Assembly: GCA_007116095.1 (NCBI GenBank)
Contig: SKJD01000074.1
Location: 1 to 14,417 of the forward strand
DNA length: 14,417 nt
Source: Candidatus Hydrogenedentota bacterium
Lineage (GTDB): Bacteria > Hydrogenedentota > Hydrogenedentia > Hydrogenedentales > SCBR16-9
Direction: 5' to 3'
Positions 6,996 through 13,773 of the stretch are shown one piece after another. Made by a program: the position numbers and the translations under genes. The notes below the pieces were generated by a model that worked only from the letters and a program-made list of their open reading frames with translations, did not search any database and was not told where the DNA came from. How positions within the stretch are numbered: position 1 is the stretch's first letter; every line of letters starts with the position of its first letter.

Positions 6996-7982
6996 ATGAA
7001 TATAAAACGCAGAATACGCAACAAAGACAATACCCGGGCGCTACGCCGCCGGCCAATCAACCTGCTGGCCAGTTTCATGACCACCATGAACCTGTACTGC
7101 GGAACATTCAGTATTTTCGCGAGTATTGGTGGGGAATACGAACGTGCGGCGGTCTACATTCTGGCCGCCATCATCTTCGACATGCTCGACGGCGCCGTGG
7201 CGCGCATCACCCGGAGCACCTCCGAGTTTGGCAAGGAACTGGACAGTATCTGCGATGTCGTTTCCTTCGGCCTGGCGCCGGGAATCCTGCTCTTTACCCT
7301 GTACTTGCCCGAAGCCGCACATTTTGAGCTGTCCGAGCGCGCTGAGTCCATCGTGGGGATGACGGGCTCCTATGTCGCCATCATTTTCGTGATCTGCACG
7401 GCCCTGCGTCTCGCCCGCTTCAACACCTTCCAGGCGGACCGTCGGGATTACTTTATCGGCCTGCCCTCCCCGGCGGCCGGGGGCACCCTCGCCGCCTATG
7501 TACTCTTCCTGCATTATGTGGAACCACGGCTGGACAGCCACGAAATCGGGGTGCTGGCCTATTACTCACTTGGCCCCCTGGCGCTGCTGCTGGCCTTCCT
7601 TATGGTCAGCACCGTGCGCTACCCGAAGGACCGCTTCAAGGCCTTCATCGTTGCCCCACGCCACGCAATTATCGCCCTGGCCACCTACGCCTTCCTGATC
7701 GCCGTATTGCACTACGCCTGGACAACCTCCCCCGCCATGGTGCTCTTTCCATTGGCGGCCGCCTATGTGCTCTTTGGGATGATCGGCGAGGCCTGGGTGC
7801 TGTTGCAACGGCGGGGCCTGCCCTCCAAAACGACGACGCCCGAGGAAAACGTCCCCGAAGCAACACCGGCGACGGGAATCTCCAAAGCAAAATCGGAAGT
7901 AGAGAACGTAGAGAAAGAGGAAAAGAACACTACCCAGGAGCAGGCAACTGACGAGGCGGAGCAACGACCCGAACGTAATTAA
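6996..7982 (+). CDS. pssA: CDP-diacylglycerol-serine O-phosphatidyltransferase
   Basis: Makes phosphatidylserine from CDP-diacylglycerol and L-serine, feeding the Psd encoded immediately upstream. The 328-residue membrane protein carries the complete CDP-alcohol phosphatidyltransferase signature: Asp62-x2-Asp65-Gly66-x2-Ala69-Arg70-x8-Gly79-x3-Asp83-x3-Asp87. The basic N-terminus with PINLLASFMTTMNLYCG, and LRLARFNTF further on, are typical of the type II PssA subgroup (Bacillus-like). About eight membrane segments are visible up to residue 272. The last 54 residues (275-328) are a hydrophilic, Glu/Lys/Thr-rich, apparently disordered tail that bacterial PssA proteins usually lack. There is only a weak ribosome binding site before the ATG, consistent with expression within the radC-psd-pssA operon. 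The alternative of a phosphatidylglycerophosphate synthase is unlikely given the Psd neighbour and the motifs. Confidence 0.94.
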   Translation: MNIKRRIRNKDNTRALRRRPINLLASFMTTMNLYCGTFSIFASIGGEYERAAVYILAAIIFDMLDGAVARITRSTSEFGKELDSICDVVSFGLAPGILLFTLYLPEAAHFELSERAESIVGMTGSYVAIIFVICTALRLARFNTFQADRRDYFIGLPSPAAGGTLAAYVLFLHYVEPRLDSHEIGVLAYYSLGPLALLLAFLMVSTVRYPKDRFKAFIVAPRHAIIALATYAFLIAVLHYAWTTSPAMVLFPLAAAYVLFGMIGEAWVLLQRRGLPSKTTTPEENVPEATPATGISKAKSEVENVEKEEKNTTQEQATDEAEQRPERN

Positions 7983-7988
7983 TGCGGT

Positions 7989-8009
7989 GGCGGCATAAAG
8001 AAAGCTGCC
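7989..8009 (+). terminator. Weak hairpin after pssA
   Basis: GGCGGC (7989-7994) pairs with GCTGCC (8004-8009) including one G-U, 9-base loop, 7 bases after the pssA stop. It is followed by TGAATTTCTCC, with no real T-run. Position suggests a terminator for the operon, but the structure is weak. Confidence 0.3.
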
Positions 8010-8119
8010 TGAATTTCTCCTACGTACAACGGTGCGAAGAGCGAACTGAAGTCATGCTACGGCTTGGAAGCGTTGCCAACACATTGCCCCACGGTTCTGC
8101 TGGCGCCTCGTACGTGTAA

Positions 8120-8225
8120 CTATCTACATTCATCTGCGTAATCTGCGGATAAAAAATTACGCCTTTTTCGTGTCCTTTTCGTGCCTTTCGTCGTTGCATG
8201 CCCCGTGTTATCGCGGTTTTCTCGT
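8120..8225. repeat. Degenerate intergenic repeat between pssA and the AI-2E gene
   Basis: Two adjacent 9-base units, ATCTGCGTA and ATCTGCGGA (8132-8149), are followed after a run of A by three related units of 10-12 bases (8162-8173, 8174-8183, 8184-8193), each of the form CC-T(3-5)-CGT. On the minus strand these read as repeated CACGAAAAGG-like words ahead of TTTTTTATCCGCAGATTACG. Short repeats of this kind are known from many environmental bacterial genomes, where they produce spurious ORFs. The tandem units are seen directly; membership in a genome-wide family is from memory of similar sequences. It starts just 17 bases beyond the stop of the AI-2E gene. Confidence 0.6.
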
Positions 8226-8241
8226 AAACAGGCTTCGTGCC

Positions 8242-9597
8242 TCAGGATGGGGTCGGGTCCTCGCCCGGGGGTTTCCTGAAGAACTCCGACTTCGTGTAGT
8301 ATTCCACCGTCTCCAACACCAACACCTTCAGCACCGCCGCAATAGGCACGGCCAGCAGGAGTCCGATGAAGCCCAGGGTCGTGCTGAAGACCACAAAGGA
8401 CAGGATGATCCAGACCGGCCCCAGGCCGACCTGGGAGCCCACGACTTTCGGCGTGACGAAGTAGCTTTCGACGCTCTGGGCGATGCCGAAAGTCAGCAAG
8501 ACCCCCACCACATTCAATGAAAAGCCATGTTCGATTAAGGTGAGCAACACCGCCGGGCCGATGGTGAGGGCAAAGCCGAGGTAGGGCACCATACTGGCCA
8601 GCCCGCCGAATACCCCAAGGAAAAGCCCGAAGGGCGTGCCCGACAACTCCATGCCGATGGTATAGGAAATGCCCAGAAAGAGGCATACCAGCAACTGGCC
8701 CCGCAGAAAGCCACGCAACTGATTATCAATTTTCCCCATGATAGACCGAATCTTCGGCTTGTAGCGTTTCGGCAAGAGATCATCCATATTGCGGATGATG
8801 GTGTCATAGTCTTTCAGCAGGTAAATCGCGACGAAGGCGAAGAGCGCGAAATTACCAACGATGACAATGAAATTCATGATGAAATTACCGAGTGAACTGA
8901 AGAGATCGGCGACCGAACTGCCTGCCTGCCGACTTACCCCCATCAGCGCGCTGGCATGGGCCCGTAGAAACTGGGTGGCGTTCTGCTGGATGTAGTAGCC
9001 GATTCGCTGCGCCAAGACAGCCCGCATATCGACTTCATCCAAATCCACCTCTGCCGTTCTGCCTTCCAGGGCGACCCGGGCCTCATCGTCCAGCGCCTCC
9101 TCCGAAATTTCATCCGTATAACTCAAAGGCTCGAGAATGGCTTCATAATCGGCATCCGTGTCAGCATCTAGCTCTTCTTCAAAATCCAGCTCCCGGGAAA
9201 TAAAAAGTTTCTGCTCCTCGATCGGGGGCATTAAATCCACAAAACTTTCCAGGGGCAGACGCTCAAGCATCCGGTTAAGCCAGGCATCGTCTACGTCCCG
9301 GGCGGCGCTGTCAATCAGGTCCTGGGCTTCAGAGACCATTTTCGGCACAAAGTACAAGGGAATCAACAGGACCGTACTGGTCAACACCACCACCAACCCC
9401 ACCACGGCAATCGTGCGGGGAATGCGCTTGCGCTCGAAATAGTCCATGACCGGGTCAAAGGCATAGGCGACCATGAAGGCCAGAAATAGCGGCACCAGCA
9501 CCTGACTCAACATATACGCCAACCCGGCAATCACGATAAGCAGGAGCAAAAGGCCGGATGCACGCACCCAGGGGTTACCAAAAACCGTATGCAACAT
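8242..9597 (-). CDS. AI-2E family transporter with acidic insert
   Basis: Inner-membrane permease of the AI-2E exporter family (TqsA/YdiK/PerM type); members export or exchange small molecules or sodium, and the substrate here is unknown. The protein has 451 residues, longer than the usual 340-380. Seen: two N-terminal membrane segments (about 12-47) followed by FDPVMDYFERKRIPR and a third (62-84); a cytosolic region; then PKRYKPKIRSIMGKIDNQL (276-294), GQLLVCLFLGI (300-310), and the conserved GGLASMVPYLGFAL (331-344) and the final helices (about 365-428). The extra length comes from an acidic stretch at 136-190 with 24 Asp/Glu and only two Arg. The ATG at 9597 is supported by AAAGGA (9609-9614 on the minus strand). 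It faces pssA convergently and diverges from the DUF1573 gene, so it is probably its own transcription unit. Confidence 0.93.
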   Translation of the reverse strand: MLHTVFGNPWVRASGLLLLLIVIAGLAYMLSQVLVPLFLAFMVAYAFDPVMDYFERKRIPRTIAVVGLVVVLTSTVLLIPLYFVPKMVSEAQDLIDSAARDVDDAWLNRMLERLPLESFVDLMPPIEEQKLFISRELDFEEELDADTDADYEAILEPLSYTDEISEEALDDEARVALEGRTAEVDLDEVDMRAVLAQRIGYYIQQNATQFLRAHASALMGVSRQAGSSVADLFSSLGNFIMNFIVIVGNFALFAFVAIYLLKDYDTIIRNMDDLLPKRYKPKIRSIMGKIDNQLRGFLRGQLLVCLFLGISYTIGMELSGTPFGLFLGVFGGLASMVPYLGFALTIGPAVLLTLIEHGFSLNVVGVLLTFGIAQSVESYFVTPKVVGSQVGLGPVWIILSFVVFSTTLGFIGLLLAVPIAAVLKVLVLETVEYYTKSEFFRKPPGEDPTPS

Positions 9598-9924
9598 AGA
9601 AACAGAAATCCTTTGACGTATCGGGCGCTAAGCACAATGAGCGGATGACACGAGACAATGTCCAGTATACTATCCGACAGGGATTCGAACGCAACTGTCT
9701 AATTTGCGTTAATTTTGCTGTTTATTGTAACGTTATCCTGTACGGGCTAAATCGCGTTGTAAAGCAATCCCGACTTAATACCCGACCCAATGGGCCAGTT
9801 TTTTTTCGGGACGCGGCATTTGCCTGTTTCCAGCGTATCAAGAATAAATTGTAGCGTCAGTATCTGAATTGATACTGCTTGGCTGCTTCACCCATGAATA
9901 ACCTTCCAGGAGTGGTAATCCATC
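9598..9924. other. Divergent intergenic region
   Basis: This stretch should contain promoters for both the minus-strand AI-2E gene and the plus-strand DUF1573 gene. I found no pair of promoter boxes with good spacing. The one open frame (9645-9854) has no protein-like features or ribosome binding site. The clearest structure is the inverted repeat at 9858-9877. Confidence 0.5.
9858..9877. promoter_or_regulatory. Perfect inverted repeat upstream of the DUF1573 gene, possible operator
   Basis: CAGTATC (9858-9864) and GATACTG (9871-9877) around a 6-base spacer TGAATT, giving a 20-base dyad 48 bases before the start at 9925. Its spacing of half sites by about 13 bases centre to centre and its location suit a dimeric repressor site, but there is no regulator gene nearby. 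Confidence 0.4.
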
Positions 9925-10944
9925 ATGACGGCACAATTCAACCAACGCACAAGACATAGGGTACTCTTCGCAGCAATCCTGCTCTGTTCTGCTCTTATCC
10001 TGGCCCCGCAGGCTTTGGCCCAGCCGAAAATCAGCACGCCACAGCCGATCTACCAGTTCGGGAGCGCTTTGAATACGGAAGTGGTCACCAATGACTTCAT
10101 CATCCAGAATGAAGGGGATGCGCCATTACAAATCCTGGGGATTCAGACCTCCTGTGGCTGTTCGGCCGCAGACCCGGGAACAAATCGCCTGGAACCTGGG
10201 GAGCAGACCACGATAACCGCCAACTTTGACCTTGCAAACCGCTCAGGGCCCCAGACCACCAGTTTCACCGTACGCAGCAACGATCCCAACACACCTGCGT
10301 TGCGCCTGCAATTTCGCGGTGAAGCCCAGGCTCCCATTAATGTGGAGCCTCGCACCGTAAATTTCCGACAGTTGATGGCGGGTGAAACGCATACTGAAAG
10401 TGTGGAGTTAAACACTTCGGTGCCCGAGTTGTTCTTCAATGTGGAACGGATAGTGAATCCGGTGGATGGACTGGAGGTCGCCTATGAAACCCTGGAATCA
10501 GGCAAAAGCTATCGCCTCACCTTCACCGTGATGGAGGATGCCCCCGAAGGAGCCTTCAACAGCAATGTGGTGGTGCATACCGGCAATGCACAGTATCCCG
10601 TGGTGAATATGCGCGTTGCCGGACAAATCATGGGCGATTTGGTGATCGTGCCCAACCGCCTGCGTATTCCCTACAATGAAAGCCCGGGGAACACGGCCAA
10701 CCAGTATATCCGTGTAGGCCCGGGACGGGTCACCAATTTCGAAGTGGTGGACGCCGTGGGACCGTCGGAAGATATCGGCATCGAGATTTCGGAGCAACGG
10801 GGCAACTCCTACCTGCTGCGCATTACCGACATTCCGGTCGATGGGCGCTTTGACGGCGCGGATATCCTGATCTACACGGATATCCCCGGAAACACCGAAT
10901 TTCGCGTGCCCATAAGCAATGAAAACCCCAATACCGAGGATTAA
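9925..10944 (+). CDS. Secreted DUF1573-domain protein
   Basis: Exported protein of 339 residues with Ig-like domains and no known enzymatic role. Seen: a signal peptide (basic 8-12, hydrophobic 13-31, probable cut after LAQ-type residues near 31-33), then a DUF1573 domain (about 37-133) with the typical IIQNEGDAPLQILGIQTSCG core, Cys77-Gly-Cys79, LEPGEQTTI and FTVRSNDPNTP. Two further beta-rich segments follow (about 134-230 and 231-335), the second beginning NVEPRTVNF, so the whole looks like three tandem Ig/ASH-like modules. DUF1573 proteins are common in Bacteroidetes and Planctomycetes-like bacteria as periplasmic or surface proteins. AGGAG at 9908-9912 precedes the ATG. A strong hairpin follows, so the next gene is probably separate or only partly read through. 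Confidence 0.88.
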   Translation: MTAQFNQRTRHRVLFAAILLCSALILAPQALAQPKISTPQPIYQFGSALNTEVVTNDFIIQNEGDAPLQILGIQTSCGCSAADPGTNRLEPGEQTTITANFDLANRSGPQTTSFTVRSNDPNTPALRLQFRGEAQAPINVEPRTVNFRQLMAGETHTESVELNTSVPELFFNVERIVNPVDGLEVAYETLESGKSYRLTFTVMEDAPEGAFNSNVVVHTGNAQYPVVNMRVAGQIMGDLVIVPNRLRIPYNESPGNTANQYIRVGPGRVTNFEVVDAVGPSEDIGIEISEQRGNSYLLRITDIPVDGRFDGADILIYTDIPGNTEFRVPISNENPNTED

Positions 10945-10958
10945 CTGAAACCGTTCAG
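10945..10958. repeat. Short hairpin right after the DUF1573 stop codon
   Basis: CTGAA/TTCAG arms, ACCG loop, starting at the base after the TAA. It is short and precedes the much stronger hairpin at 10978-10999. Confidence 0.25.
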
Positions 10959-10977
10959 TGCATTGCGAGTCTTACTT

Positions 10978-10999
10978 CGGGGCGCTAACCAGCGCCCCG
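10978..10999 (+). terminator. Terminator-like hairpin between the DUF1573 and PqaA-type genes
   Basis: Perfect 9-base-pair GC-rich stem CGGGGCGCT/AGCGCCCCG with an AACC loop, followed by TTTAGG. This is the best intrinsic-terminator candidate in the window although the T-tract is only three bases. It would separate the two plus-strand genes. Confidence 0.7.
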
Positions 11000-11041
11000 T
11001 TTAGGTATGTAACCATCACGTAGCGGAAGAGGAGAAATGTT

Positions 11042-12592
11042 ATGACGGAAGTAAGCAGTTCCTGGATGGGCAAACACGCCTACAGGCGTCGTCTGGTGCT
11101 GTGGTCAATTTTGACAAGCTGTGTTTTGGCCGGAATCAGCCTGATAGCGCCGATACTAACACACGCCGAAACAGCCGATGATCTTGGCGCAATGGAATCG
11201 ACAGGCCAGCATCATACCCCGCTGGATGCCTACATGGAAGACGTGTACGGCTTTGAAATCGCCCACGTACAGGAAGGCGAAGGCTGGACCTACTACGTCC
11301 TCGACCTCGTCTCCCAGACCTGGCGGAGCCCGGACGAAGTGGACCGCACCGTATGGCGGCATTGGCTAAGTGTCATTGTACCGGATGAAATATCCCACGA
11401 TACCGCTATGTTGATGATCGGCGGCGGGAGCAATGAACGGGGCTACAACGAAAATCCCAACAGTGACCGCTTGCAAGCGGCGCTTTTCACCCAGTCCGTG
11501 GTCGCCGACCTTGGACAGGTGCCCAACCAGCCGCTGGTCTTTTCCGAGCTGGGCCGCCCGACCTACGAAGACGACCTTATCGCCTTCACCTGGGACAAGT
11601 ACCTGCGCACCGGCGACGCCAACTGGCTAGCCCGCCTGCCTATGACCAAGAGTGTCGTGCGCGCCATGGACGCCCTGCAGGAGTTCTGTGCTGCATTGGA
11701 AGACAATCCGGTGGATTTAGAGTCCTTCATGATCTTCGGTGGCTCGAAACGCGGCTGGACGACCTGGTCCACCGCCGCCGTGGATGATCGCGTGCACGCC
11801 ATCTCCCCCGTCGTTATCAACCTCTTGAATATGATCCCCTCTTTCCAGCATCACTGGGAAGCCTACGGCTTCTGGGCGCCTGCCGTGAAGGACTATGTCC
11901 ACCACAACATCATGGAATGGATGGGGTCGCCCGAGTTCGACCGCATGCTGGAAATCGTGGAGCCGTACCACTACCGGGATCGCTTAACCATGCCGAAGTA
12001 CCTGGTCTACGCCACCGGTGATCAGTTCTTCCTGCCAGATTCCACCCAGTTCTACTGGGACGATCTGCCCGGCCCGAAGCACTTGCGCTATGTACCCAAC
12101 GCTGATCACGGGCTCAGCGGCACCTATGCCAGCACCGAGATCATGGTCTTCTACGCCGCCATGCTGCAAGGCATTCCCCTGCCCGAGCTGGAATGGGAAT
12201 TGCCCTCAGCGGACACCATTATCGTAGAATCCCCCGTGGAGCCCAGTGAAGTGCTGCTCTGGAAGGCGACCAACCCCAAAACGCGGGATTTCCGCCTGGA
12301 CACCACCGGACCGATTTGGGAGAGCAGCCCCCTGGAAGCCGTGGAAGGCAACCGCCATGAAGTCACTGTGGAAGCGCCCGAGGAAGGCTGGACCGCCTAC
12401 CTGGTCGAGCTGAGCTATGACCTGCCGGGCATCCCCTTCCCCTTCAAGCAGACCACCCCGGTGCAGGTAGTCCCGGACGCCATGCCCTATACCTTCGAGC
12501 CGCCCGAGAAGCCCCTTGGCGGCTTCCTCTCCCTGGACGTAGAATCAGAAGAATCGCCGGACGAAGAGGAAGAAGTCGAGGACGAAGCATAG
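11042..12592 (+). CDS. PhoPQ-activated pathogenicity-related (PqaA-type) protein
   Basis: Secreted alpha/beta-hydrolase-like protein, 516 residues. Seen: a basic N-terminus (HAYRRR) and hydrophobic stretch (about 18-40) with a likely cut after THA (about 43); then family hallmarks, LDAYMEDVYGFEI, LMIGGGSNE, FMIFGGSKRGWTTWSTAAVD (228-247), ATGDQFFLPDSTQFYWDDLP and RYVPNADHGL. The presumed catalytic triad is Ser235 in G-G-S-K-R-G, Asp327 in GDQFF and His356 in ADHGL. The family is named after Salmonella PqaA, which is under PhoP/PhoQ control and linked to antimicrobial-peptide resistance; Dictyostelium AprA is also related. The biochemical reaction is not established, and the name should not be read as evidence of pathogenicity. 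The last 19 residues contain 12 acidic ones. GAGGAG just upstream serves as ribosome binding site; an out-of-frame ATG at 11037 is ignored. Confidence 0.9.
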   Translation: MTEVSSSWMGKHAYRRRLVLWSILTSCVLAGISLIAPILTHAETADDLGAMESTGQHHTPLDAYMEDVYGFEIAHVQEGEGWTYYVLDLVSQTWRSPDEVDRTVWRHWLSVIVPDEISHDTAMLMIGGGSNERGYNENPNSDRLQAALFTQSVVADLGQVPNQPLVFSELGRPTYEDDLIAFTWDKYLRTGDANWLARLPMTKSVVRAMDALQEFCAALEDNPVDLESFMIFGGSKRGWTTWSTAAVDDRVHAISPVVINLLNMIPSFQHHWEAYGFWAPAVKDYVHHNIMEWMGSPEFDRMLEIVEPYHYRDRLTMPKYLVYATGDQFFLPDSTQFYWDDLPGPKHLRYVPNADHGLSGTYASTEIMVFYAAMLQGIPLPELEWELPSADTIIVESPVEPSEVLLWKATNPKTRDFRLDTTGPIWESSPLEAVEGNRHEVTVEAPEEGWTAYLVELSYDLPGIPFPFKQTTPVQVVPDAMPYTFEPPEKPLGGFLSLDVESEESPDEEEEVEDEA

Positions 12593-12628
12593 GCGTTTTT
12601 CACAACAACTAAAAAGGGCGCCGTTCTG

Positions 12629-12647
12629 GCATTACCTCTCGTAATGC
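12629..12647. terminator. Hairpin in the convergent gap after the PqaA-type gene
   Basis: Perfect 7-base-pair stem GCATTAC (12629-12635) / GTAATGC (12641-12647) with loop CTCTC, 36 bases after the stop at 12592. Being an inverted repeat between convergent genes it could act in either direction; no T-run follows on the plus strand. I see nothing else recognisable in 12593-12843. Confidence 0.35.
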
Positions 12648-12843
12648 ATAATGGAGACAAAAGGGTCCGACCATAACCTAACATATTTGCGTTCCACTAT
12701 GTTTACATTACACATAAACGACTGCGAGGTGGTCACAGCTTGAATCCCGGCAGTACAGAAAATGCGTCAAAGATTTCCACTGTACTCACAAGCACCATCA
12801 TGAAAAGTAGCCATGAGAGATACTGCTTCGTGACAAGTCAGCC

Positions 12844-13773
12844 TCAGCCCTTCAGCGCGCCGATGGTGATGCCCTGGGTTAGTTGTCGCTGGAGGAACAT
12901 GTAGACGATGAGGGTGGGGACGATGACAATGACGAGGCCGGCGAACATCAGGCCGAAGTCGGTGCGGTATTGGGCCTGCATGCTCACGGCGGCGAGGCCG
13001 AGGGGGAGGGTCTTTTTCTCGGGGGTGTTCAGGAAGACCAGGGCAAAGAGGTATTCATTCCAGAGCCCGATGAAGTTGAAGATGGCGGCGGTCACGAGGC
13101 CCGGGCGCGCCAATGGCAGCATGACGTGCCAGAAGACGCGGTATTCCCCGCAGCCGTCGATAATACCGGCCTCGCGCAGTTCTTCCGGCAAAGACTTGAA
13201 GAAGCCCGTCAACACCAGGATGGTGAAGGAGAGGCTGAGCGCGATGTAGATGGTGATGATCCCTGTGTGGGTGTCGTGCAGTTGCAGGGCGTAGCCGAAG
13301 GGCGCAGTGAACATGCTGCCGAAGTCGGACATCCAACTGAATTGAAAGAAGAGCGGGACCAACAACAGTTGCGCGGGAATCATCATGCCACAGAGAAAAT
13401 ACATATACATAAAATGGGAGCCCCTGAAGGGAAAGCGCGCCAGCACATAGGCCGCCATGGCCGATACCGCCAACACGCCTATGAGGGAAAATCCGGTCAC
13501 ATAGATGCTGTTAAAAAAGAAATTGCTGAAGTTCGACTCCACCCAGGCGTTGTGGTAATTCTGTTTCACCGCTTCCCAGGCGGTCAGCATGCCGGGGCTG
13601 TGCTGTGCTTCGGGGATGCCGGTAAAAACCCAGGGGATGCCGAAGGGGTTCTCCGAAAATTCGCGGGAGGTGCGCAGGCTGTTCAGAAAGACCCAGGCCA
13701 GCGGCAGCGTGACCGCCAATAGCCAGGTGAGCAACATCGTATAAACCAGGACTTTTTTCAGCTTGCCATCCAT
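12844..13773 (-). CDS. Sugar ABC transporter permease, MalG-like
   Basis: Inner-membrane permease of a CUT1-type carbohydrate importer, 309 residues. Seen: six membrane segments (about 9-30, 87-111, 121-141, 173-190, 224-246, 275-294) and the ATPase-coupling EAA loop at 198-224, with EELREAGIIDGCG followed by MLPLARPGL. FIGLWNEYLFALVFL and KKTLPLGLA are typical of MalG-type subunits. The start codon ATG at 13773 overlaps the stop of the upstream permease by one base (TGATG), so the two are translationally coupled and form the heterodimeric pore. A stretch of about 14 residues at roughly 152-166 lengthens the loop after the third membrane segment compared with typical MalG proteins. The binding protein and ATPase are not in the window; substrate cannot be told. 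Confidence 0.94.
   Translation of the reverse strand: MDGKLKKVLVYTMLLTWLLAVTLPLAWVFLNSLRTSREFSENPFGIPWVFTGIPEAQHSPGMLTAWEAVKQNYHNAWVESNFSNFFFNSIYVTGFSLIGVLAVSAMAAYVLARFPFRGSHFMYMYFLCGMMIPAQLLLVPLFFQFSWMSDFGSMFTAPFGYALQLHDTHTGIITIYIALSLSFTILVLTGFFKSLPEELREAGIIDGCGEYRVFWHVMLPLARPGLVTAAIFNFIGLWNEYLFALVFLNTPEKKTLPLGLAAVSMQAQYRTDFGLMFAGLVIVIVPTLIVYMFLQRQLTQGITIGALKG

Noticed and set aside
8132..8193. Possible CRISPR-like array
   Set aside because: The repeat units are only 9-12 bases, degenerate and directly adjacent, with no spacers and no cas genes.
8120..8686. Minus-strand frame of 188 codons starting inside the AI-2E gene and running through the intergenic repeat
   Set aside because: It is a frame-shifted shadow of the AI-2E gene, continued through the repeat.
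9681..9690. GGATTCGAAC, which resembles the T-arm of a tRNA on the minus strand
   Set aside because: The flanking bases do not form a 5-base-pair T stem, and no acceptor, D or anticodon arms could be found.
9645..9854. Small open frame of 69 codons in the divergent gap
   Set aside because: No ribosome binding site, no recognisable motif and a composition unlike the neighbouring genes.
12883..13722. Plus-strand frame of 279 codons opposite the MalG-like permease
   Set aside because: It is rich in Asp, Glu, His, Gln and Arg, as expected of the antisense of a membrane protein gene, and has no family resemblance.
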